Source of the DNA: Flavobacteriales bacterium
Lineage (GTDB): Bacteria; Bacteroidota; Bacteroidia; NS11-12g; UBA955
Assembly: GCA_947463125.1 (NCBI GenBank)
Contig: CANHQZ010000022.1
Span: 1 to 33,359 of the forward strand
DNA length: 33,359 bases
Direction: 5' to 3'
Shown here: positions 15,871-23,120 of the stretch, piece by piece
Position numbering within the stretch: position 1 is the stretch's first letter
How the letters are laid out: each line of letters begins with the position of its first letter
Made by a program: the position numbers and the translations under genes
The notes under the pieces: generated by a model
What the model saw: the letters and a program-made list of their open reading frames with translations, nothing else
Database searches by the model: none
What the model was told of the DNA's origin: nothing

Positions 15871-16752
15871 GTGCGACTTACACTGTTATATTATTTTGTC
15901 TTGGCCTGTTGTTTTTCGCCGATTTTGGCACAGCGCCCAAAGGTTTACCATCAAGCCAACTTAGGAAACAGTATGTTTTTGGGTGATTTGGGTGGTCGCC
16001 CAACCATTGGCACAGACGGACCGCAGGATCTTAACCTGCAAAGTGTAAGGTATAGCATTGGTACCGGATTTAAGCTGGCGTTCACCCCTGGGGTGGCAAT
16101 CAGGGCAAACATTACCTACGCCAGGGTTTCCGGAAACGATAAATTTACCCAAAACCCGGAACGCAACCAACGAAACCTGAGTTTTTTCTCTCCAATCGTG
16201 AATTCAACCGTCATGCTTGAGCTGTCTCCCGGGGAGTCCAAGCGGTTTTATGTGTTTGCAGGTGCCGGATTCTTTTATTTCGAACCCAAAACAAAATTGG
16301 GAGGAAACACCTACTGGCTGCGGGATTATGGCACAGAGGGCCAGTATTTTCTTCCAGGAAAAGAACCTTACCGCCCAACCGCACTCATCTTTCCTTTTGG
16401 GTTTGGTTACAAAATCAAGGATGGCGGAAACGGTGGTGCATCCTTGTCTGTGGAGTATGTCATGAATAAAAGCACCACAGATTATATTGACGATGTTAGC
16501 ACCAATTATGTGGACAAAACACAGCTTGCCAACAGAAACGGCGCCGTTGCTGTGCAGCTGATGGATCGCAGCAACTCCACCATAATTGGGTTTAGCGAAC
16601 CGGGCGCCATCAGAGGAGATCCCAGAGACATGGACAATTTCTCGTTTTTACAATTGGTATATTCTGCGCCTCTCGGCAAAGCCCGGGGTTCTGGTTTTGG
16701 TGGAAAACCTTACCGCAGAAAATCTAAAAATCGCTGTCCGGATCGTTTTTAA
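15871..16752 (+). CDS. Outer-membrane beta-barrel protein, DUF6089-like
   Basis: 293 residues starting at GTG 15871, with an in-frame TAA immediately before it, so no earlier start exists. Residues 1-21 are a signal peptide ending ILA. The mature part has NLGNSMFLGDLGG, GTGFKLAFTPGVAIRANITYARV, YVFAGAGFFYF and FPFGFGYKI: alternating amphipathic strands and Gly/aromatic pairs as in 8-10 stranded barrels of the OmpA/porin-like group. The DUF6089 assignment is by resemblance. I infer outer-membrane location; the role is unknown. Confidence 0.8.
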   Translation: MRLTLLYYFVLACCFSPILAQRPKVYHQANLGNSMFLGDLGGRPTIGTDGPQDLNLQSVRYSIGTGFKLAFTPGVAIRANITYARVSGNDKFTQNPERNQRNLSFFSPIVNSTVMLELSPGESKRFYVFAGAGFFYFEPKTKLGGNTYWLRDYGTEGQYFLPGKEPYRPTALIFPFGFGYKIKDGGNGGASLSVEYVMNKSTTDYIDDVSTNYVDKTQLANRNGAVAVQLMDRSNSTIIGFSEPGAIRGDPRDMDNFSFLQLVYSAPLGKARGSGFGGKPYRRKSKNRCPDRF

Positions 16753-16765
16753 AGGCCTGTTTTTG

Positions 16766-16773
16766 TACCTTTG
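16766..16773 (+). promoter_or_regulatory. -7 promoter element of purQ
   Basis: TACCTTTG matches TAnnTTTG and ends 6 nt before ATG 16780. The in-frame TTG at 16771 is inside the element, which rules it out as the start. Confidence 0.65.
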
Positions 16774-16779
16774 TGTCCA

Positions 16780-17472
16780 ATGAAATGCGGTGTTGTTATT
16801 TTTCCGGGATCGAACTGTGACCACGACCTGATGGTTGTGCTGAAAGACCTGACCGGAGAAGCGCCTGTCAAACTTTGGCATCAAAACCCAACCCTTGAAG
16901 GGTGTACCCACATTTTCCTGCCCGGTGGTTTTTCTTATGGTGATTACCTGCGTAGCGGCGCCATAGCCAAACTTTCTCCGGTTATGAAAGCAGTATCTGA
17001 ACACGCTGCTGCCGGTGGTTTTGTGATGGGTATTTGCAATGGCTTTCAGATTCTGTGCGAAAGCGGTCTTTTACCGGGTGCTTTGCTCAGAAACACCAAC
17101 ATGAAGTTTGTGTGCAAAAACGTGTTTCTTACCCCGGGCAACACTAAAACCGCCATTACATCCACCCTTTCTGAAAACAGTGTTCTCACCATTCCTATAG
17201 CACACGGCGAAGGCCGGTTTTATGCTGACGAAGAAACCCTGAAAAATATTGAAAACAATGGCCAGGTGGTTTTCAGGTATTGTGATGAACAAGGAAACAC
17301 CACACCAGAAAGCAACCCCAACGGATCTTTGAACAATATTGCCGGGGTTTGCAACGCCGGATTTAATGTTTTTGGCATGATGCCACACCCCGAAAGGTGT
17401 GCCTCGGACAGCTTGTTTAACACCGATGGTAGGGCGCTGTTTGAATCTGTTCTTGCCCTGGCAAACGCCTGA
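16780..17472 (+). CDS. purQ: Phosphoribosylformylglycinamidine synthase subunit I (PurQ)
   Basis: 230 residues from ATG 16780. It is a class I glutamine amidotransferase with nucleophile Cys86 in GICNGFQIL and the His203/Glu205 pair in MMPHPERCASD; FPGSNCDHD at the N-terminus and PGGFSYGDYLRSG are PurQ-specific. It supplies ammonia to PurL in purine synthesis. A separate PurQ implies a split enzyme (PurQ/PurL/PurS) rather than the fused long PurL found in some Bacteroidota; PurL and PurS are not in the window. It is monocistronic. Confidence 0.95.
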   Translation: MKCGVVIFPGSNCDHDLMVVLKDLTGEAPVKLWHQNPTLEGCTHIFLPGGFSYGDYLRSGAIAKLSPVMKAVSEHAAAGGFVMGICNGFQILCESGLLPGALLRNTNMKFVCKNVFLTPGNTKTAITSTLSENSVLTIPIAHGEGRFYADEETLKNIENNGQVVFRYCDEQGNTTPESNPNGSLNNIAGVCNAGFNVFGMMPHPERCASDSLFNTDGRALFESVLALANA

Positions 17473-17540
17473 TTTTCTGTTTATCTCCGTTTTCTGTCAT
17501 TTCGTCGTTTCTTAAACAACTTTTTAGGGGTTGTGTGTGT

Positions 17541-17557
17541 CTTATTTGTACAATAAG
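17541..17557. repeat. Short dyad upstream of the 32-codon ORF
   Basis: CTTATT / AATAAG arms of 6 bp surround TGTAC, 37 nt before the ATG at 17595. It could be an operator or a small hairpin in a leader. The rest of 17473-17594 holds no TAnnTTTG element that I can see. Confidence 0.35.
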
Positions 17558-17584
17558 ATGTAGCCAAATTCGGTTATCATAAAA

Positions 17585-17590
17585 AGGAGG
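17585..17590 (+). promoter_or_regulatory. Perfect Shine-Dalgarno before the 32-codon ORF
   Basis: AGGAGG, extended to AAGGAGG at 17584-17590, lies 4 nt before ATG 17595. Nearly all other starts in this window have no such site, so it is unusual here and is the main support for the small ORF. Confidence 0.6.
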
Positions 17591-17594
17591 ACCC

Positions 17595-17693
17595 ATGAAC
17601 ACACAAACCCAGACACCCAAAGAATCACAAACCGTGTTTGCGCCTAAGCGCCGTTCAGATAAAGGTCCTGTGCAAAAAGCTGCCGGAGGTTAA
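17595..17693 (+). CDS. Putative 32-residue small protein
   Basis: ATG to TAA with 32 codons. The peptide begins [15 protein letters not shown] and continues [17 protein letters not shown]. It is polar, basic and free of Cys or hydrophobic stretches, so neither a membrane peptide nor a leader peptide rich in one amino acid. Support is the perfect Shine-Dalgarno and position: it ends converging with prfA, the two stop codons sharing a 3-nt overlap (17690-17692 and 17691-17693). I do not recognise it. It might instead be a chance ORF behind a G-rich patch. Confidence 0.45.
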   Translation: MNTQTQTPKESQTVFAPKRRSDKGPVQKAAGG

Positions 17694-18760
17694 ACGCCAC
17701 CTTCTTTCATGCGCTCGGCGTTTTCTGCCACCTGCAGGGCGTGAATTATTTCTTCCAGATCCCCATTCATTACTGCGTTCAGATTATAAACCGTTAGCCC
17801 TATCCGGTGGTCGGTCAGGCGGCTTTGCGGAAAGTTATAGGTTCTGATTTTTGCGCTTCTGTCTCCGGTGCTTACCATCGTTTTGCGACGCTTGGCCACT
17901 TCTTCCATTCGCTTGTTGTATTCGGCTTCATACAACCGTGTCCTAAGCATATTCATGGCTTTTTCACGGTTACCAAGCTGGGTGCGTTCAGTCTGGCAAA
18001 TCACCACCGTTCCTGTGGGGATGTGGGTGAGCATTACTTTGGTTTCCACCTTGTTTACGTTCTGTCCACCAGCTCCTCCGCTTCGTGCAGTTTCCATTTT
18101 CACATCCGCCTCGCGCAATTCAAAATCAAACTCTTCTGCTTCGGGCATCACCGCCACCGTAGCTGCGCTGGTATGGACGCGCCCCTGGCTTTCTGTAGCT
18201 GGAACGCGTTGTACACGATGTACGCCGCTTTCATACTTCAATATCCCATAGGAGTCTTCTGCATCTACTTCCAGTATAATTTTGTTATACCCACCCATAC
18301 TGCCCTCTACCAAATCTACCACACTTACCTGCCATCCCTTTTGGTCGCAGTAACGCTGATACATGCGGGCCAGGTCTCCGGCAAACAAAGAAGCTTCGTC
18401 GCCGCCTGTTCCCGAGCGGATTTCGATTACCGCTTTTTTGGCGTCTTCGGGGTCTTGAGGCAACAGCAACAAACGAATATTTTCCTCTAGGCCTGGTAGT
18501 TCGTTTTCAATTTCTTCCGCACTTTCTTTGGCAAGGTCCCTCAGGTCTTTGTCTTTTTCGTTTTTCAGGATGTCTCGGGCTTCCTGTAATTCGGTGGTTA
18601 GTTTTTTATAGCGGTGATATGCAGCTGAAACCGGCTGTAGTGTTTTGTATTCTTTGTTGAGTTGGGTGAAGCGTTTTCTGTCAGAAACAACCTCGGGGCT
18701 GCTCAGCAGTTGTTCCACCTCCAAAAATCGGGCGTTCAGGGCTTCCAGTTTGTCCAGCAT
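17690..18760 (-). CDS. prfA: Peptide chain release factor 1
   Basis: 356 residues. The anticodon-mimic tripeptide PAT (187-189) identifies RF1 (UAA/UAG) rather than RF2. The GGQ motif (231-233, in [16 protein letters not shown]) triggers peptidyl-tRNA hydrolysis. [15 protein letters not shown] is the conserved domain-I to domain-II segment. It is the last gene of the pheS-lpxH-propeller-prfA operon, beginning one base after the propeller gene's stop. Confidence 0.97.
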   Translation of the reverse strand: MLDKLEALNARFLEVEQLLSSPEVVSDRKRFTQLNKEYKTLQPVSAAYHRYKKLTTELQEARDILKNEKDKDLRDLAKESAEEIENELPGLEENIRLLLLPQDPEDAKKAVIEIRSGTGGDEASLFAGDLARMYQRYCDQKGWQVSVVDLVEGSMGGYNKIILEVDAEDSYGILKYESGVHRVQRVPATESQGRVHTSAATVAVMPEAEEFDFELREADVKMETARSGGAGGQNVNKVETKVMLTHIPTGTVVICQTERTQLGNREKAMNMLRTRLYEAEYNKRMEEVAKRRKTMVSTGDRSAKIRTYNFPQSRLTDHRIGLTVYNLNAVMNGDLEEIIHALQVAENAERMKEGGV

Positions 18761-18761
18761 C

Positions 18762-19550
18762 TCAGCGTGTTTGCAAAATTAAGGCCGATGCGGTTTCTGT
18801 CAATTGGTAGTTTCCGCGCAACGCCAGCATGTTTCCCTGCGCTGTTGTTTCTATTTTCCTGCGAACGGGTGGCATCTTTTTTTTGGCGCTTCTGAATGAC
18901 TCGGTTAACAGCAACTCTCCATTGTTTAACAACAAGAGACGATCCTCGTTTAAATCTGCACAAACACCCTCTTTTTCCGGCAATTCTGCCAATATATTCA
19001 GGTTCATATTCATCACCAGGGTGGTGTTTTGCGGGGTGGTTAATACTACCAGCCTACCGTTGTCGAAAACAGGCTGAGCCCGGCGATTTTTGTTTCCTTT
19101 GGCACAAAGAACCAGGCTTTCCATTATAACCGTTCCGCTTCTATCTATTTTTTTGAGCGTGCTGCTGTTATCGTCAAAAATCCATACCATTCCATCATTG
19201 GCCCTACCGAAGCCTCCAGGTTTAATGTTGTTTTCTGCCAACAAGGAAAGCGCAGCCGTTGTGTTTAGGTTGTTGTCTGTAATCAGCAACATGCCGCTGT
19301 TTTGAAAAAACAGCATGGGTTCTACCGGGTTGTCCGCATCCAGCAACACCCCTTCACCAAACTGGGCAACCGAGTTACATATCAGGTTTTTTTGGGTGTT
19401 TATTTTACAGAGGCGGTAAGCAGAATCAACCACATAAACATTTCCTTTCACATCAACATCGGCCGCTACCACACGGCCTGAAAAGGGCAGGGTGTCTGTT
19501 TTTGCCGGAACAATCCCAAGAGCACTCACCAAAACCAGCAGGTTTATCAT
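18762..19550 (-). CDS. Secreted beta-propeller-like protein of unknown function
   Basis: 262 residues with a short hydrophobic N-terminus ([16 protein letters not shown]) that looks like a signal peptide. Repeats of about 40 residues of the NHL/WD-like type follow: [18 protein letters not shown], then [17 protein letters not shown] and [18 protein letters not shown]. Such spacing suggests a beta-propeller. I do not recognise a named family. It overlaps lpxH by 4 nt (ATGA) and precedes prfA by one base, so it is translated as part of that operon. Linkage to lpxH hints at an envelope role but proves nothing. Confidence 0.75.
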   Translation of the reverse strand: MINLLVLVSALGIVPAKTDTLPFSGRVVAADVDVKGNVYVVDSAYRLCKINTQKNLICNSVAQFGEGVLLDADNPVEPMLFFQNSGMLLITDNNLNTTAALSLLAENNIKPGGFGRANDGMVWIFDDNSSTLKKIDRSGTVIMESLVLCAKGNKNRRAQPVFDNGRLVVLTTPQNTTLVMNMNLNILAELPEKEGVCADLNEDRLLLLNNGELLLTESFRSAKKKMPPVRRKIETTAQGNMLALRGNYQLTETASALILQTR

Positions 19551-20293
19551 TTTTTATTCTCCCATGCCAGTAGTTTCAAGGTGTCACCGTCAAATACGGC
19601 GTATTTTTTTTCGTGCATCCACTCGCCCAGATTCACATAACGGCTTTTTTCGTTTAGCGCTATATCCAGTGCAAGGTGTCTGTGCCCGAACACAAAATAA
19701 TCTATGTGCCTTTGAAGCAGGTATTCTTTTGAAAAACGGGTTAGGTATTCCTTGTCGTCGCCTAAATAGGTTTCATAGCGGCCTTTCTGCTGTATACGGC
19801 TTTTTTTACTGAGCGCACTTGCAATAGAAATTCCCAGGTTTGGGTGTAAAAAACCAAACAACCATTGACATGGGTGGCTACGGAAAATTTTTCTCAATAT
19901 TTTATATCCAGGCTCTCCCGGTCCCAGTCCATCACCATGATGTAAAAAGAGCGTTTTGTTGTTTCTTTCAATGATTAATTCATCCGAGACTGTTTTTACC
20001 CCACACTCTTCTTCAAGATATCCAAACATCCACATGTCGTGGTTTCCTTTAAAAACCGTTACTGGAATACCTCGGTCGGTAATGGAGGCAATGGTGCCGA
20101 GCAGGCGGACAAAACCTTTGGGAACGGCTTTCTTGTATTCAAACCAAAAGTCAAAAATATCGCCCATCAGATAGATCTCAGTGGCGTCTTCTGCCGCCAT
20201 TTCCAGCCACCGGCATATACTTTTTTCCCTTTCCAGGCTTGTGGCATGGTCCGGCACACCGAGGTGGAAATCACTGCCAAAATAAATCTTCAC
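19547..20293 (-). CDS. lpxH: UDP-2,3-diacylglucosamine diphosphatase-like metallophosphatase (LpxH)
   Basis: 248 residues, a calcineurin-like phosphoesterase with all metal motifs: SDFHLG (Asp8, His10), MGDIFDFW (Asp45), GNHD (84-87), HHGDG (His119) and FGHRH (His204, His206). The DFHLG and DFWFEY pattern matches LpxH, which splits UDP-diacylglucosamine to lipid X in lipid A synthesis at the inner membrane. The start is GTG at 20293, overlapping the pheS stop (GTGA). No other lpx gene is in the window. Confidence 0.9.
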   Translation of the reverse strand: MKIYFGSDFHLGVPDHATSLEREKSICRWLEMAAEDATEIYLMGDIFDFWFEYKKAVPKGFVRLLGTIASITDRGIPVTVFKGNHDMWMFGYLEEECGVKTVSDELIIERNNKTLFLHHGDGLGPGEPGYKILRKIFRSHPCQWLFGFLHPNLGISIASALSKKSRIQQKGRYETYLGDDKEYLTRFSKEYLLQRHIDYFVFGHRHLALDIALNEKSRYVNLGEWMHEKKYAVFDGDTLKLLAWENKK

Positions 20294-21297
20294 ACGCCGC
20301 TGAATTGAGATAAAAGCCTGATATCGTTATGAAACAAATCACGTATATCGGATATGCCGTACTTAAGCATGGTAATTCTGTCTATACCCATACCAAAAGC
20401 ATATCCCTGGTATATTTCAGGATCTATATCGCATGCTTTTAATACATTGGGATGAACCATACCACAACCCAATACTTCAAGCCATCCGGTTCCCTTGGTC
20501 AATCTTCTGTTTTCTTCGGTATCTGTACCGGCCCAAATATCCATTTCAGCGCTGGGTTCTGTAAATGGAAAATAACTGGATCTGAATCTCACACGGGTAC
20601 CTTCACCAAAAAACTGCTGCACGAAATAATACAGGGTCTGTTTTAGGTCGGCAAAAGAAACATCTTTGTCAATATACAGTCCTTCAATCTGATGAAAAAA
20701 ACAATTGCTCCGTGCACTGATAGCCTCGTTTCGGTATACGCGACCCGGCATTACCAAACGAATAGGGGGCTTTCTTTTTTCCATTTCCCTGATTTGAACA
20801 CTGCTGGTATGTGTTCTAAGTACATGCTCCCCTATAAAAAAAGTATCCTGCATGTCTCTGGCGGGATGATCTTCTGCAAAATTCAGCGCACCAAAATTAT
20901 GTCGGTCATCCTCTATCTCCGGACCATCTGCTATATCAAAACCAAGTGAATAGAAAATATCGCACAATGCATTCTCAACAATTTTCAATGGATGAGAACT
21001 ACCAAAACTTCCCGTGTTTACCGGGAGGGTTGTATCATAAGAAACATTGGAAGCAGACGTACCGGAAAAATGCTCCTTATAAGTCTTAAAAACATCTTCC
21101 AGCCTGGCTTTCAATGCGTTTAATGGTTTTCCCACAGCCTTTTTTTGTTCACCCGGCAGATTTCTGAATGCGTCCATCAATACCTGAATCTTTCCTTTCG
21201 AAGAAAGGTATGTCAAACGAAACTGTTCCAGTGCCGCTGCATCTGTTATGGCGGGTGAAGCAGTTTCTTTTTCTATTTTTTCTATTTCTTCAAGCAT
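20290..21297 (-). CDS. pheS: Phenylalanyl-tRNA synthetase alpha subunit
   Basis: 335 residues from ATG 21297. An N-terminal coiled-coil tRNA-binding arm (1-85) is followed by the class II core: motif 2 VYRNEAISARSNCFFHQIEGL, the substrate loop, and motif 3 GYAFGMGIDRITMLKYGISDIR. It pairs with PheT, encoded elsewhere. An upstream in-frame ATG at 21342 is excluded because the -7 element lies between it and 21297. pheS heads a four-gene operon whose members overlap or nearly touch. Confidence 0.96.
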   Translation of the reverse strand: MLEEIEKIEKETASPAITDAAALEQFRLTYLSSKGKIQVLMDAFRNLPGEQKKAVGKPLNALKARLEDVFKTYKEHFSGTSASNVSYDTTLPVNTGSFGSSHPLKIVENALCDIFYSLGFDIADGPEIEDDRHNFGALNFAEDHPARDMQDTFFIGEHVLRTHTSSVQIREMEKRKPPIRLVMPGRVYRNEAISARSNCFFHQIEGLYIDKDVSFADLKQTLYYFVQQFFGEGTRVRFRSSYFPFTEPSAEMDIWAGTDTEENRRLTKGTGWLEVLGCGMVHPNVLKACDIDPEIYQGYAFGMGIDRITMLKYGISDIRDLFHNDIRLLSQFSGV

Positions 21298-21305
21298 TGT
21301 GATTA

Positions 21306-21313
21306 CAAAAGTA
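21306..21313 (-). promoter_or_regulatory. -7 promoter element of the pheS operon
   Basis: TACTTTTG on the minus strand matches TAnnTTTG, 8 nt before ATG 21297. Confidence 0.7.
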
Positions 21314-21342
21314 AAAATAACAACGGTTTTTTGATACATCAA

Positions 21343-21677
21343 CTTTTCCCCGTTGTCCCCATCCCCAATAATAAATATAAAATAATCATTTAAAGAAAAG
21401 AATATTATATATTAAATACAGCTGTGTGGAAATGTGGAATATGCAATATTAAAAAAGCATTTTTAAGGGTTTAAATGTAAAAAAATCAATATATATAAGC
21501 CTTTCAGCACTTTTTATAAAAAATTAATTTTAATAAAACCAACCGGTATTATCAAAAAAGCCATGTAATTTTTCGGTTTACTAGATTGTTTTTTTTAACC
21601 GGTTTTAACAATACATCCTGCTCCCTTATCATTTTCACGTGAAACAGAATTGTTATTCACGCACAGAAAAATAATTT
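21343..21677. other. AT-rich gene-free region, possible replication or regulatory element
   Basis: No gene is visible from the pheS start to the stop of the Ig-like lipoprotein. The stretch 21361-21600 is made largely of A and T. It holds TGTGGAAATGTGGAAT (21425-21440), two tandem 7-of-9 relatives of the DnaA box, an 8-of-9 relative of TTATNCACA at 21653, AACCGGTT at 21597-21604 flanked by ATTGTT / AACAAT arms, and the parS-like site at 21631. An AT-rich unwinding region with weak DnaA boxes could be an origin, but the boxes are poor. Confidence 0.4.
21631..21646. other. parS-like ParB site 1
   Basis: ATTTTCACGTGAAACA matches the widely conserved parS palindrome TGTTTCACGTGAAACA at 14 of 16 positions, with an intact CACGTG core and one perfect half. 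It is the only intergenic copy of the four. Confidence 0.65.
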
Positions 21678-23120
21678 TCAGGGTTTATCTGTTGATTTTA
21701 TATCTAAATCCACAGCCAGATTTTCTTTGATTTTTAAAACGGGCAATCGTCTGAAGTATTCGCCGGGTATTTTGCTTGATATATTAGGACCATCAAGCTG
21801 TTGGTTTCTGTTTTTATCCTGGTAATAAAAGATATCATGTTCCCCGCTAAGAGCCCACAAGCAAATCTTTTCTCCAGTACGTAGATATGCATAGTAACTA
21901 TCGCTTGTATTTCTATTGGTAATGCAAGTGTAAATATCAAAGGGCTCTTTGTTATGGATGTTAAGTGCTGTATAAAAAGGAATACTGGTTCGAAAAGTAT
22001 CCTGAATACTATCGCCATTTTGGGAAGTAAAAGGATTGGGAATTCGAATGGAACCTGTTTGGTTATTTTTAAAAACAAGTCTTATCACATTCTTTTCGGA
22101 GAGTATGGATGTTGCTTCATTTTTCTGTTGCTTACTATTTATATATGAAACAACTTCCTTAGGTTTATTTAACGCTCTGTTTGCAACGAAATATAATTCC
22201 TGAAAAGAATCCTTTAAAAACGAGGGTTTTTTCCAGTAATAAGAAAACATGTCTTTTTTTAATTCGGCTTTTTTAGAAACAATGAATGCTGTGGTGTCAA
22301 GATTTTGTAAAAAAGAGAATACAGCATTGCTGTCTCCAATAAGGGTGTCCTTAAATGCAATTAAATTATCTAATTCTTTCTTTGGTAGGTCGCGTCCGTA
22401 ACAACCATAGCTATTTGCGCTGTATTTAATCAGTCCTGCTTTTTTAGCTGCAGTGTTATATAGAACGATATTAATTGAATCTGTGGCTTTGGCTTTAATT
22501 AATCCTACCGACTCTCCCTTATTCCAGGTTTCATTCCCATCTATATCGTTATAAGCAGTTATCCAAATAGAATCATTTGATAACCCAGGTATTGTAAATT
22601 GGAGTGCCTTATTAGGAATAGTTCTTTTTGGACCGGAAGAAAGTGTTTGGATTTTGAGCTTAACGGTTTTAGGTTCATCAATAAAAATGCAGCTTCCTCT
22701 TATAGACAGCGTATCGACGGAAGAACCGGTGCTAAATAATAAGGGGGCATAATATCCCTGATTCCCTTCATTCAGATCTTTTATCCCATCATTTAACTGT
22801 ACGCTGTAGGTCATATTATCGGAAAGCGTATTATCAGTTAATTCTATACGAATTGTATTTTTACCTGCAAATATTTCCGGTTTTTTTTGGGGAGCCGGTG
22901 ATATTACCAGTTGCTCTTTGATATTGTTTGCCTGAATATTCTCATCAAACTTTAATAATATGGTTTTAGGTTTTATATTGATGCTCCTGTCTAAGGGACT
23001 GGTTAAAACAATTTTTGGGGCGGCAATATCTTTTACACCGCCGGTTGGAGTAACAGGGTTGGCACAGCGAAACAAAATGGTTGATGTGAGAATAACCGAT
23101 ATAACAGCCGAGTTTTTCAT
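21678..23120 (-). CDS. Ig-like (SbsA-type) domain lipoprotein
   Basis: 480 residues. The N-terminus reads MKNSAVISVILTSTILFRC then ANPVTPTGGVKD, the pattern of a large Bacteroidota lipoprotein group. The first domain (about 33-135) is a bacterial Ig-like domain of the SbsA/Big_5 type: APKIVLTSPLDRSINIKPKT, FDENIQ and LNEGNQG. The rest is beta-rich without known motifs. The residue before Cys19 is Arg, unusual for a lipobox. It overlaps the mnmG stop by 4 nt (ATGA) and is last in that operon. Base composition is AT-rich: two sampled 60-nt lines give about 30% GC. Confidence 0.82.
   Translation of the reverse strand: MKNSAVISVILTSTILFRCANPVTPTGGVKDIAAPKIVLTSPLDRSINIKPKTILLKFDENIQANNIKEQLVISPAPQKKPEIFAGKNTIRIELTDNTLSDNMTYSVQLNDGIKDLNEGNQGYYAPLLFSTGSSVDTLSIRGSCIFIDEPKTVKLKIQTLSSGPKRTIPNKALQFTIPGLSNDSIWITAYNDIDGNETWNKGESVGLIKAKATDSINIVLYNTAAKKAGLIKYSANSYGCYGRDLPKKELDNLIAFKDTLIGDSNAVFSFLQNLDTTAFIVSKKAELKKDMFSYYWKKPSFLKDSFQELYFVANRALNKPKEVVSYINSKQQKNEATSILSEKNVIRLVFKNNQTGSIRIPNPFTSQNGDSIQDTFRTSIPFYTALNIHNKEPFDIYTCITNRNTSDSYYAYLRTGEKICLWALSGEHDIFYYQDKNRNQQLDGPNISSKIPGEYFRRLPVLKIKENLAVDLDIKSTDKP

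Noticed and set aside
17807-18490. 227-codon plus-strand ORF
   Set aside because: It is antisense to prfA, whose protein has every RF1 motif; no signal or family pattern in the plus frame.
21298-21342. ATG at 21342 as start of pheS
   Set aside because: The -7 element lies between it and ATG 21297, and the extra residues do not fit PheS.
21585-21612. Dyad ATTGTT ... AACCGGTT ... AACAAT as a terminator
   Set aside because: Six-bp arms, a mismatched middle and no clean T-run after a GC-rich stem; left as a feature of the AT-rich region.
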